A stretch of 64,000 bases of DNA from NCBI GenBank assembly GCA_029339505.1, contig JAQISU010000119.1, positions 1,306,501-1,370,500 of the forward strand. Direction: 5' to 3'. Positions 1-7,161 of this stretch are shown in pieces (the stretch's first letter is position 1; each line of letters starts with the position of its first letter). Below the pieces are notes generated by a model. That model was not told the DNA's origin and ran no database searches. It was given only the letters and a program-made list of their open reading frames with translations. This stretch comes from Unio delphinus (Eukaryota > Mollusca > Bivalvia > Unionida > Unionidae). Both the position numbers and the translations under genes were made by a program.

Positions 1-498
1 AATACTTGGCTTATCATTTAGCTGATATATTCCGTAAACAACTGCTGTTACAGGGTAAGATTTCTCATAGTATGGTTTGTCAATTCCAGTTAAAATTCCT
101 GGTTTGGAATCTCTACTCACAATAACAGTTTTTTTATCCTTAAGGATTGGGTCAAATTTATCTCTGATAATCCATTCACCTTCCTCTTCGATAATAAATT
201 TTATTCTAAAAAAATACCTCCGTAGAGATTTCTTGCCAAGGTGTGAAAGTATCACAGCTGCTCTTATATCATTCATAGTAGCATCAATTATGGGTATATT
301 GACATCTTCATCAATAATTCGAAATGTCGACCACGTATGAGATGCTCCATCACGCTTAAACTCATTAAAACAGTCGCTGATTTTACTCAATAGTGGTTTA
401 TCATCTACTAGACTTTTAGGTATATCAGAGATTCTATCGAGATTAAATCTAGCATTTTTCCAAGGCTTAATTTTCGATAATCTCTTGAACTCCTTCAT
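1..498 (-). CDS. polB: DNA polymerase B-helicase-HNH protein, N-terminal 166 codons (copy A, partial)
   Basis: Reading leftward from an ATG at 498, this frame matches the N-terminus of the 1211-aa copy B protein; the rest is beyond the window. The polymerase motifs are not in this part. The start at 498 is chosen because a longer start would overlap the divergent gene at 542 and because an AT-rich promoter-like stretch separates the two. Relative to copy B it lacks an in-frame 54-bp palindrome insertion (copy B 17243-17306), and no frame break is visible. Confidence 0.85.
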   Translation of the reverse strand, partial: MKEFKRLSKIKPWKNARFNLDRISDIPKSLVDDKPLLSKISDCFNEFKRDGASHTWSTFRIIDEDVNIPIIDATMNDIRAAVILSHLGKKSLRRYFFRIKFIIEEEGEWIIRDKFDPILKDKKTVIVSRDSKPGILTGIDKPYYEKSYPVTAVVYGIYQLNDKPSI

Positions 499-541
499 AT
501 TATAATTAAAACAAGTATTTAAATAAGAAAATTTTTATATA

Positions 542-874
542 ATGAATCATTGCAAATGGCTTATGATTGGATCAAAGACTCCGTGTAACAAATCATGCAG
601 AAATGAATTCTGTGGGTATCATATGCAGAGTGTGAGAAACGGTTCGGAGGGGCCTGTACCATGTTTGCATTGTGGGGTAGGTGTAAGAGGCAAGTCGCAG
701 TTATGCATTAATTGCGGGGGTAAGCGTTATAGAGAGTTAAAACGTTATTATGACAAGCGAAGAATCAAAAATCCTAACGACGTCAATGACGGAAAAATCA
801 TAAAAACTACGGCTGATTATTTAAAAAGATTTGCCAATGTTATAATTCAGCCAATTAACGAATTAGACAAATAG
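542..874 (+). CDS. Small Cys-rich zinc-binding protein (copy A)
   Basis: This 110-aa protein has two metal-binding clusters: C4, C15, C19, C24 and H27, then a ribbon formed by C41-x2-C44 and C55-x2-C58. A basic tail follows (residues 59-85). It is conserved in copy B (109 aa) with a few substitutions and a one-codon deletion. It starts 44 bp from the divergent polymerase gene and is preceded at four bases by a TATATA element. The first cluster resembles short Cys/His motifs found in giant-virus and adintovirus proteins, but I do not recognise a named family. A role in DNA binding or transcription is inferred from the fold only. Confidence 0.8.
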   Translation: MNHCKWLMIGSKTPCNKSCRNEFCGYHMQSVRNGSEGPVPCLHCGVGVRGKSQLCINCGGKRYRELKRYYDKRRIKNPNDVNDGKIIKTTADYLKRFANVIIQPINELDK

Positions 875-891
875 ATATATTATATATACAA

Positions 892-1380
892 ATGAGCCAA
901 GAATTTCAAAGACATCCTGTTATTAAAAATTACGAAGCTTCTCGTGATGGTATTGTCAGACATTGTAAAAATAGGAAATCTATTGGGTGGGATAATGGTA
1001 TGGGGTATTTGATATTTAAAGCTGGAGGGAAAATGTATCTCAATCACCGTTTCGTCTTCGAAGTGTATAACGAATCAATCAAAGATGGTTTTGTTATTGA
1101 TCATATTGATTCCGATACTAAGAATAACAAATTGAACAACCTTCAAGCTATTTCTCAATGTGAAAACACAAAACGAGGAAGAACTGGGAAATACCCGAAA
1201 AATGCTAGATCCGTAAAGTCAATTAATACTGACAACAAGGAGATGGTATTTCAATCAATGTCAGAAGCTGGTAAGTATTTCGATATTCACACCTCCTCGG
1301 TACAAAAAGTAGCAGAGGGAATTTATAAGACCGCTTTTTCAAAGCGTTTTAAAAACAAAATTCAGTTTTCTTACGTATAA
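892..1380 (+). CDS. HNH homing-type endonuclease with NUMOD-like motifs (copy A)
   Basis: The 162-aa protein shows an N-terminal NUMOD4-like segment (residues 10-45), an HNH_3 core around residues 52-92 with the hallmark H-R-F-V-F...DHID...N-N-L-N-N-L spacing, and a C-terminal NUMOD1-like helix-turn-helix (residues 108-150), the usual layout of free-standing phage and giant-virus homing nucleases. It is 17 bp downstream of the Cys-rich gene and almost identical to the copy B protein (164 aa). In copy A a short insertion carrying a palindrome at the 3' end (about 1378-1410) changes the last residues. It presumably nicks or cuts DNA; whether it is a mobile passenger or a viral function is unknown. 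Confidence 0.9.
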   Translation: MSQEFQRHPVIKNYEASRDGIVRHCKNRKSIGWDNGMGYLIFKAGGKMYLNHRFVFEVYNESIKDGFVIDHIDSDTKNNKLNNLQAISQCENTKRGRTGKYPKNARSVKSINTDNKEMVFQSMSEAGKYFDIHTSSVQKVAEGIYKTAFSKRFKNKIQFSYV

Positions 1381-1790
1381 TACGTAAATGGAAATCTTAC
1401 GGATTTCACGGGAGATAACTCCGTTAGGTATAACGCGTGTGACAAATCATCAATGACAGAGTTACGGATCTTAAACATGGAAATATTAATGTTTCTAACA
1501 TTGATTGGAAAATCTTCGATTTTTCATTGGCTGTTATAATTACATAAATCTGAACAAAACACAATCAATTTTGTCTTTTTTCAAGTATTAACAGAACTGT
1601 TTTATAAACACGTCGTATTTAAACATTTTTTTTAATGTCTGTTTCAAGTATTATGTGTGTTTTCAACATTGTCAGTGATCGCTAATAAACAAACAAATAA
1701 TTACAATCACTACACCTCTTTTATATCACCTCGTCGTAATGAGTGTATATATACAAATTCGTCTTTATTATAATTGGGCATTTAGCCGAA

Positions 1791-1891
1791 ATTCAAGTGT
1801 AAACAAAACCACACCGTCACACGTGGTATGAACGTTATTATTGACATTCAAAACCAAAGTTTCGATTTTGCGGTTTTGTTTACACTTGAAT
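1791..1891 (+). repeat. 20-bp inverted repeat, conserved in both copies
   Basis: Arms ATTCAAGTGTAAACAAAACC (1791-1810) and its exact complement (1872-1891). The loop holds a smaller hairpin, ACCAC...GTGGT. Spacing is identical in copy B (18826-18926). Confidence 0.9.
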
Positions 1892-1957
1892 GTAGAATAG
1901 CCCGCGTCATCCATTGTCATTGTTCACCTATAATCTATTGTTGTACCGTCCTATGTG

Positions 1958-2006
1958 TATATAACCGCCTACCACACTAGATCAGGGGTTATTGTGCCGT
2001 CGTCAT
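1958..2006 (+). promoter_or_regulatory. TATA/initiator module 1 (copy A)
   Basis: TATATAA at 1958-1964 with GTGCCGTCGTCAT 36 bp downstream (1994-2006). The same pair recurs at 2078-2125 with 35-bp spacing, as expected for a TATA-positioned start site. In copy B each TATA is 2 bp shorter. Confidence 0.5.
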
Positions 2007-2077
2007 CCATTGTCATTGTTCACCTATAATCTATTGTTATGTGTTTGTCGGTTGTAACCGTTGAGCGCTGCTTGATG

Positions 2078-2125
2078 TATATAAAACACCAAGGGGGTTT
2101 AAAACGGTGAATGTGCCGTCGTCAT
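2078..2125 (+). promoter_or_regulatory. TATA/initiator module 2 (copy A)
   Basis: TATATAAAA at 2078-2086 and GTGCCGTCGTCAT from 2113. It lies about 190 bp before the next ORF, so it could drive that gene or a short RNA. Confidence 0.5.
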
Positions 2126-2165
2126 TCATTATATATAATCATAATCACCTATAATCGCATTAAAC

Positions 2166-2208
2166 TTCTGGGTATACTAAGATGATCAACACCTTAGTGT
2201 ATCCAGAA
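2166..2208 (+). other. Wobble-paired hairpin (possible small RNA precursor or terminator)
   Basis: The arms TTCTGGGTATACTAAG (2166-2181) and CTTAGTGTATCCAGAA (2193-2208) form a 16-bp stem with an 11-nt loop. The two non-Watson-Crick positions are both G-U, which favours an RNA structure read from the plus strand. It is unchanged in copy B (19228-19270). Confidence 0.55.
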
Positions 2209-2216
2209 TTCATTTT

Positions 2217-2280
2217 AAAATACTTTGTATTTGAAATACTTTGTATTTTTAATTCTAAAGAATTTTCATACTTTGTATTT
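2217..2280 (+). repeat. Cluster of short palindromes (copy A)
   Basis: Repeated AAATACTTTGTATTT units plus AATTCTAAAGAATT within 64 bp. Copy B has only a single degenerate remnant here, so the cluster expanded or was lost in one copy. Confidence 0.85.
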
Positions 2281-2303
2281 AAACAAATATATTATTATAT
2301 AAT

Positions 2304-2654
2304 ATGAATATTGAAAATCTCAAATTGATTATTATTGAAATCAACAAGCTGAAGGATCAAAATGTAAAATTATGTTCAGGGTTAGATTGTGATCAAATTA
2401 TGACCGATTTCGAGGATATACAATTTGCAGAACAGACGGGGAAATACGTCCTATCTAAAAAATATCTTTTAATTAAGCGGATACAAAAGTTTATACGTGA
2501 AAGTTTAGTCAATACTGAAGATGTTAATATATTCGTACCATTATGTAGCATCGTTGAACGTGTACGTAAGCAATTAGGTTTAGATTATGAACAAAGAAAG
2601 CTTATTAACCATAAGGCGAGACAATTAAAAACGTTAATGGAAAACTCTCAATAA
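2304..2654 (+). CDS. Conserved protein of unknown function (copy A)
   Basis: A 116-aa mostly helical, charged protein with two cysteines near residues 24 and 29 (C-S-G-L-D-C) and no transmembrane segment. The TATATAATA element touches the ATG. Copy B has a 129-aa version whose C-terminus extends 13 residues; in copy A a run of AAAATTCG palindrome fragments with a stop codon interrupts that extension. I do not recognise the family. Its position between the non-coding block and the structural genes gives no clear functional hint. Confidence 0.7.
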   Translation: MNIENLKLIIIEINKLKDQNVKLCSGLDCDQIMTDFEDIQFAEQTGKYVLSKKYLLIKRIQKFIRESLVNTEDVNIFVPLCSIVERVRKQLGLDYEQRKLINHKARQLKTLMENSQ

Positions 2655-2967
2655 AAATTCGTTAAAAATTCGTTAAAAATTCGTAGAATTTTGGATTTTG
2701 GATTTTGGATTTTGAGTTTGATGAGCCCCACGCGTAGAGAGCCTCCTTTGTTTGTGTAACCAGTACGGTATAAATCACACTATGAGGAAGTAAAATTATG
2801 TGTGTGTAACAACAGGGAAGTATATAACAAGTTAGTGTACAATTTAGTGATTTATTTTATTTGTCCAGTTTCACAATTGAAATTGTAATGAAAATCTTTG
2901 AGTGGAAATGCTTTGCATTTGAAAATCCAAAGGATTTTTAATTGACAATAGTGATACTCTTTCAATA
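2655..2967. repeat. Intergenic region rich in palindromes and short direct repeats (copy A)
   Basis: Contains AAAAATTCGTT and TTGGATTTTGGATTTT tandem pieces, then AAATGCTTTGCATTT (2906-2920) and AAAATCCAAAGGATTTT (2922-2938). Copy B has different palindromes at the same place (AAATGATTTGCATTT three times, 19745-19860). Confidence 0.8.
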
Positions 2968-4089
2968 ATGATAGGACAATCATCGACCACACGGAACACT
3001 AAAGAAAGACTTGAAGCTCTTAAGAAAATATTACCCCTTCGTGATCGTATACGTGAAAAACTTCAACAACGGCAATTATTTCAGACTGACTTCACAGAGG
3101 ATACAGAACAACTCTTCAAACCTATTGTTAGTGCAACTGAGGGTGTGAAAACAGCAACTGAACGGGCAATATACGGAGATGTCCCTAAAGAAGGTCCTAG
3201 AACAGAGAAGCCTCTTCTCCCTGTGTTGGAGAAAATAGCAAAACGAACTAAACAAACAAAACAAGCTGTACAAATACTTCCAGGTGAAATCGCAGGGGAG
3301 ATGGAACTACAACGACAGCAAGAACAAGAAGAACGAGAAGAACTACAACGACAGCAAGAACAAGAAGAACGAGAAGAACTACAACGACAGCAAGAACAAG
3401 AAGAAGAAGAAGAGGAAGAAGAAGAACAAGAAGGCGCAGTTTCCACGAAGAGTCGTGTTGCCTTTATAGACAAACTCAAACCTAATATTGTATCACAAAT
3501 ACAAGAATTTCAATTTAAAAAACCCAGCGATTACATCGCCTTTGGTGAATTTGCTGTCAAAAGTTATAATATGAAAGAGGAAATTCTCAAAGACGAGTAT
3601 AAAAATAGTAAAATACCAAAAGATGAGTGGTATGATTGGATATATAAAACGAAGAAGAATATTATGAGTCTTACTGAGAAGAGGAAGGAAGAACAGTCGT
3701 ATATAGACTTTCAGAATGGAATTAAGGAAGGAGTAAAAAAAGTTAAATCAGACCCTGAATTTCTTAGATTCCCAAAACCCGGTTCAGAAATAAAAACACA
3801 AGGTGCAACTGGTACAACTAAAAAAACAGGCAGTGGTTTAGTTGGAAACTCTAATGTAACTTGCCCTGGTAATATTCTCGGTGATATAGCACGATTAGAA
3901 ATACTTGTAGGAGGAAAACGAGCCGGGAATAACTCACCAGAAATAATCAATGAAGCAGCTGATATCTGTAGGAGGTTATTTCAAGGTGGTATCATGGATA
4001 TTGCAACATATAGAGATTTCATTGAAGAGTTAGCCGAAAATTCTTTGGATGGAAATTCTTTGAATTTCTACGGTTATCATAGCGATTAG
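2968..4089 (+). CDS. Coiled-coil Glu/Gln-rich virion-associated protein candidate (copy A)
   Basis: The 373-aa protein has a basic N-terminus, a central heptad-like tract (about residues 112-155) made of repeated L-Q-R-Q-Q-E-Q-E units plus a poly-Glu run, and a globular C-terminal domain (about residues 300-365) that is the best conserved part between copies. The number of coiled-coil units differs from copy B (368 aa). No catalytic motif is seen. It sits directly upstream of the core-like protein and capsid gene, so a structural or assembly role is plausible but unproven. Palindrome-derived residues occur near the C-terminus (palindrome 4052-4068). Confidence 0.8.
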   Translation: MIGQSSTTRNTKERLEALKKILPLRDRIREKLQQRQLFQTDFTEDTEQLFKPIVSATEGVKTATERAIYGDVPKEGPRTEKPLLPVLEKIAKRTKQTKQAVQILPGEIAGEMELQRQQEQEEREELQRQQEQEEREELQRQQEQEEEEEEEEEQEGAVSTKSRVAFIDKLKPNIVSQIQEFQFKKPSDYIAFGEFAVKSYNMKEEILKDEYKNSKIPKDEWYDWIYKTKKNIMSLTEKRKEEQSYIDFQNGIKEGVKKVKSDPEFLRFPKPGSEIKTQGATGTTKKTGSGLVGNSNVTCPGNILGDIARLEILVGGKRAGNNSPEIINEAADICRRLFQGGIMDIATYRDFIEELAENSLDGNSLNFYGYHSD

Positions 4090-4122
4090 ATAAATATCAA
4101 TTTGGAAATGCTTTAGTATTTG

Positions 4123-4138
4123 GAAACACTAGTGTTTC
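4123..4138 (+). repeat. 16-bp perfect palindrome GAAACACTAGTGTTTC
   Basis: Intergenic, just upstream of the core-like gene and next to a second imperfect palindrome (AAATGCTTTAGTATTT). Both have counterparts in copy B with altered bases. Confidence 0.9.
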
Positions 4139-4148
4139 TATATAGAGA

Positions 4149-4656
4149 ATGATCATACACTACAACCATGATAAACCAACTAACGTCTACGTGGTAAACT
4201 CACGATTGCCAAAATACCGAGTATACTATGGAGATGGTCTCGGTAATACTATAATGGGATTATTTTCAAGAATGGCTCCAAAAGTGGCTCCGCTAGTAAA
4301 ACAATTATCAATGAAAGCAATTGATGTTATCCGAGATAAGGGTATTAGCGCTGTTGGTGATCTTGCCGGGAAGGCATTTTCAGCCGCTAAGGATAAACTA
4401 ACAGCGCTAGTTCGACGTAGAAATTCGAAGAATTTCCAATCTAGATTTTCAACGAAACCAGCAGTGATTTCATCACTACCATCTACTGCAGTAATGCCTA
4501 CACAGGTTAGTAAAATAATAAATAACGCCGTGGATAAAAAAACTACAGTCGTTGATAACTAACGCCCAGGATAACATAACAGCAAATATGATAGCAGGAA
4601 GTGGCTTTAAAAGTACTAAAGCATTTTCTAATTCAAAGAATTTCCGACGTCGGTGA
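4149..4656 (+). pseudogene. Basic core-like virion protein, frameshifted (copy A)
   Basis: The first 137 codons match the copy B gene (21042-21542, 166 aa), but one extra A in an A7 run near 4536-4542 shifts the frame and creates an early stop at 4562. The downstream remainder is still recognisable to about 4656. The protein has a conserved N-terminal segment ending in a Gly/Leu/Phe-rich amphipathic stretch (G-D-G-L-G-N-T-I-M-G-L-F), then Lys/Arg-rich helices, a composition like adenovirus core peptides. A 17-bp palindrome lies in frame at 4420-4436. A sequencing error in the homopolymer is possible. Confidence 0.75.
4420..4436 (+). repeat. In-frame palindrome GAAATTC-GAA-GAATTTC (copy A)
   Basis: Lies inside the core-like gene. 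At the homologous position copy B (21313-21329) has GAAATTC-TTC-GAATTTC, the reverse complement. Confidence 0.9.
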
Positions 4657-4667
4657 ATAATATTTTC

Positions 4668-5042
4668 TCAAAAATCATCACTAGAATTACTAGCATTTCT
4701 TATACTTGTATTAGAAACACTTATGTTAGAAACGCTTGCGTTTCTGGTTATATTTATTTGGACAGGATTTCCAATTGTTATAGTTATTGAAATACTTGTA
4801 TTTTCTGAATTTTGGATGGTTTCAGTAGAAATGCTAGCATTTCTTATACTTGTATTAGAAACACTAATGTTTCCACTTGAATTTCCTATACTAGTGTTAG
4901 AAACACTAGTGTTAGAAACACTAATATTTCTGGTTATTTGAATAGGATTCTCAGTTGTTATAGTTATTGAAATATTTGTATTTTCGATTTGATCTTCGTT
5001 ATCTAGATTTGTTTTCATCAGCAACATTATTGATATACCCAA
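4668..5042 (-). CDS. Low-complexity Ser/Asn/Thr-rich protein built from palindromes (copy A)
   Basis: This minus-strand frame of up to 124 codons starts next to a GGGTATATCAATA element like those before other genes. The N-terminal region (Met-Lys, then N-x-E-D) is shared with copy B (21517-21774, 85 aa), but most of the protein is tandem N-T-S-V-S / N-A-S-I-S repeats specified by palindromes such as AGAAATGCTAGCATTTCT (4827-4844) and AGAAACGCTTGCGTTTCT (4728-4745). A segment containing I-T-I-T occurs twice. Conservation of the frame in both copies supports a gene, though it could be a palindrome array read through by chance. Confidence 0.5.
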   Translation of the reverse strand: MGISIMLLMKTNLDNEDQIENTNISITITTENPIQITRNISVSNTSVSNTSIGNSSGNISVSNTSIRNASISTETIQNSENTSISITITIGNPVQINITRNASVSNISVSNTSIRNASNSSDDF

Positions 5043-5165
5043 CTAAATAATTAATTTAACATAATATTATTTTTTTTTATTTTCATTCTGTATTTTGCAT
5101 CGATTTTGAGTGATTTCACCTCTCAGAAATGCTAGCGTTTCCGATTTCTAATTTAGACCAACGGG
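5043..5165. promoter_or_regulatory. Intergenic promoter region between the (-) ORF and the capsid gene (copy A)
   Basis: AT-rich, with palindrome AGAAATGCTAGCGTTTC (5125-5141) before the capsid promoter. Copy B has a much longer, rearranged version with a 38-bp inverted repeat. Confidence 0.6.
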
Positions 5166-5174
5166 TATATAATA
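5166..5174 (+). promoter_or_regulatory. TATATAATA element 5 nt before the capsid ATG
   Basis: GGGTATATAATAAAAAATG is conserved in copy B apart from one base. Similar ATG-proximal TATA elements precede most genes of both copies. Confidence 0.65.
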
Positions 5175-5178
5175 AAAA

Positions 5179-6588
5179 ATGTTCAAACAGAACCCTGATG
5201 TTGCATTTGACATGGACGCCCCAGTGCTTAAAGATGATTCTGTACGTGATTATCAATTTTTTGCCTATCACGCAGTACAACCTGATCTTCGTGGAAGAAT
5301 TGAACTTCAAGTTCATGATACCAGTAAATACTTTTTACCCGCTGAAGCCTTTATTGAAGTCGAAGGTGAACTTTTACAGCATGATGATACACCATATGCA
5401 AATAACCCAACTATCCGAGTTGGTTTTGTTAACAATGGCATCATGGCGTTATTTGAAAGTGCTAGATATCTCATTGATGGAAGAGAAATCGAATCTATTG
5501 AACGTGAAGTTGATGTTGCTACGGGAATAATCGGGTTAGCGAGATATTCTGATGATTATACTAGATCGGCTGGTCCATCTATGATGTTCTCTAAGGATAT
5601 TACTGATAACGCTGAGCACGTCCAGTATTCTAGAGTAAAGGCAACACATGCTTCTTCAGTTAATCCAGCACCAGCCGGATATGTAAGACCAGCTGCTGAT
5701 TTTGATGTCATAAATACTATTCCCAATTACAACCTAGGGTTTGCAACAAGAGTAGCAACGTTGCAAGGAGAGCGTCGACGGTTTTCATGTGCTATTCCGC
5801 TCCATCACATATTTGGATTTTGTAGAAACGTCAGAAAAGTTATCTATGGAGTAAAGCATACTATAGCACTAGTACGAAGAGGTACTGATAATTATGCAAT
5901 CTGGCGCGCTGCTGGCGTTGCCGCTGGTAAAGTCATTTTATCAAAACTATCACTGTGGATGCCAGTGTTGACTCCATCGTTGTCAACAGAACTGCGGTTA
6001 CTATCATTTATGGATCAAGGGGGGAAGAGATTATTAAGTTGGTTGTCAACGTCCACAGATACCATGGATTCTAATATTGATGGTACACTTACATGGCATC
6101 TAGCATCAAAACAGGGCATTTCAGCTCCACGTCATATTTTTATTGCGCTACAGAATACTGCGCGATTAAACGATCAAGAACGTTCCCATATGATATTTGA
6201 TCAGATAGGTGTTAATGAAGTCTCGTTGAAAATAAACGGACAGCAAGAACCATCAGAGGATATACAACTTAACTATGAAAACAACCACATTGCACGAGTT
6301 TATCATCGGTTGCTGTCGTATATGGGACGTGATCAAAATGTTGATACTGGTCTACAAATATCACAGTTGGATTTTAGAAGTCTGTATCCGATTTATTATT
6401 TTTCGTTGGAACATCTTGACTTGATGAGACAGTCCGTCGTTGATATACACTTCCGAGCTCGTGTAACCCGTCCTGGTGGTATTGTTAATTATAGAGCGGT
6501 TGCTGTTATTCTTAGTGATAAATCAATGATACTTGAAGGTGTTGGTGGACGAATGAGACTGGCAGATGCACCAGTGGAAAATCTGTAA
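5179..6588 (+). CDS. MCP: Major capsid protein, double jelly-roll (copy A)
   Basis: The 469-aa length and recurring blocks (an N-G-I-M-A-L-F-E stretch near residue 90, an I-P-L-H-H-I-F-G-F-C-R block near residue 213, and a C-terminal block ending V-G-G-R-M-R-L) match Polinton/adintovirus hexon-like capsid proteins that build the icosahedral shell. The cores are nearly identical to copy B, whereas segments around residues 68-78, 150-180 and 245-255 are highly divergent and differ in length, as expected for exposed loops. It is preceded by a TATATAATA element and followed by the pVI-like, protease and fibre-like genes. The frame is intact. Confidence 0.93.
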   Translation: MFKQNPDVAFDMDAPVLKDDSVRDYQFFAYHAVQPDLRGRIELQVHDTSKYFLPAEAFIEVEGELLQHDDTPYANNPTIRVGFVNNGIMALFESARYLIDGREIESIEREVDVATGIIGLARYSDDYTRSAGPSMMFSKDITDNAEHVQYSRVKATHASSVNPAPAGYVRPAADFDVINTIPNYNLGFATRVATLQGERRRFSCAIPLHHIFGFCRNVRKVIYGVKHTIALVRRGTDNYAIWRAAGVAAGKVILSKLSLWMPVLTPSLSTELRLLSFMDQGGKRLLSWLSTSTDTMDSNIDGTLTWHLASKQGISAPRHIFIALQNTARLNDQERSHMIFDQIGVNEVSLKINGQQEPSEDIQLNYENNHIARVYHRLLSYMGRDQNVDTGLQISQLDFRSLYPIYYFSLEHLDLMRQSVVDIHFRARVTRPGGIVNYRAVAVILSDKSMILEGVGGRMRLADAPVENL

Positions 6589-6610
6589 TTGAAAATTACT
6601 TTACAATTTC

Positions 6611-6629
6611 AGAAATGCTTAGCATTTCT
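6611..6629 (+). repeat. Palindrome AGAAATGCTTAGCATTTCT
   Basis: Lies between the capsid and pVI-like genes. Copy B has a different imperfect palindrome at this spot. Confidence 0.85.
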
Positions 6630-6655
6630 AATTTAGAATCAATCTGTTTTGTATA

Positions 6656-7141
6656 ATGTCGTATAGTAATATCAATGTTACGTTGACACCTGGTCAAATA
6701 AAAAAACTACAATCCAAATCAGCTAAGCAATGTGGAACCACAATAACGCTGAAACCTAATCAAATGAATGGCGGAGGGAATAAGCTATCGCTGACGAAAA
6801 CTCAAACTAATCATTTTAATAAAGCGCTGAAAGAAAAAAAAGGAGTTCAGATTACTCTTTCTGCGAGCGCGATTAAAAACATGGAAAAGACTGGTGGTAT
6901 ATTCCCGTTGTTAGGGTTGATTCCAGGGTTGATTGCCGCAGCGGCCCCAGCGGTAGCGAAGGCGGCAGCGTTAGGAGCCGTTGGTACCGCGGCAGGAATG
7001 GCACTAAAGAAAGCAACAGGCAGATCCATCCGCAGATCCACTCGTGGATCTGGTAAAAAAAAAGGAAAGGGTCTAAGACTACCAGGAACCCCGTATTCAT
7101 GGTACAGCGGAAAGGGTCTTCGAATTCCAGGAACGATATAG
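6656..7141 (+). CDS. pVI-like membrane-active virion protein (copy A)
   Basis: The 161-aa protein has an N-terminal half of alternating T-L-T-x-x-Q/K-x-K motifs followed by a strongly hydrophobic Gly/Ala-rich helix (about residues 80-122) and a basic tail ending in a repeated G-K-G-L-R-x-P-G-T motif. This resembles adenovirus pVI/pX-like precursors of adintoviruses, thought to help endosomal escape after protease processing (family knowledge). Its tail overlaps the upstream extension of the protease frame. In copy B an extra A in the poly-A run after the hydrophobic helix fuses the frame to the protease. A perfect 20-bp palindrome lies in the tail (7033-7052). Confidence 0.8.
   Translation: MSYSNINVTLTPGQIKKLQSKSAKQCGTTITLKPNQMNGGGNKLSLTKTQTNHFNKALKEKKGVQITLSASAIKNMEKTGGIFPLLGLIPGLIAAAAPAVAKAAALGAVGTAAGMALKKATGRSIRRSTRGSGKKKGKGLRLPGTPYSWYSGKGLRIPGTI
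7033..7052 (+). repeat. Palindrome CAGATCCACTCGTGGATCTG, copy A only
   Basis: 9-bp arms and a 2-base centre inside the pVI-like gene; absent from copy B. A second copy A-only palindrome, GGAACCTGTGGTTCC, is at 7146-7160 just before the protease ATG. Confidence 0.9.
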
Positions 7142-7161
7142 TTCGGGAACCTGTGGTTCCT

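Larger units (their letters stand above)
1381..2303. other. Conserved structured non-coding block (copy A)
   Basis: No convincing ORF across about 920 bp, yet the block is almost unchanged in copy B (18454-19317), more so than several protein genes. It contains palindromes near 1482-1531, a 20-bp inverted repeat with 61-bp loop (1791-1891), two TATA modules (TATA at 1958 and 2078) each followed about 35 bp later by GTGCCGTCGTCAT, three copies of CACCTATAATC, and a wobble-paired hairpin (2166-2208). It may be a promoter array, a non-coding RNA locus or a replication/packaging region. Confidence 0.75.

Noticed and set aside
3081..3479. Minus-strand Ser/Cys-repeat frame
   Set aside because: Antisense of the coiled-coil Glu/Gln repeats; the same applies to 19992-20375.
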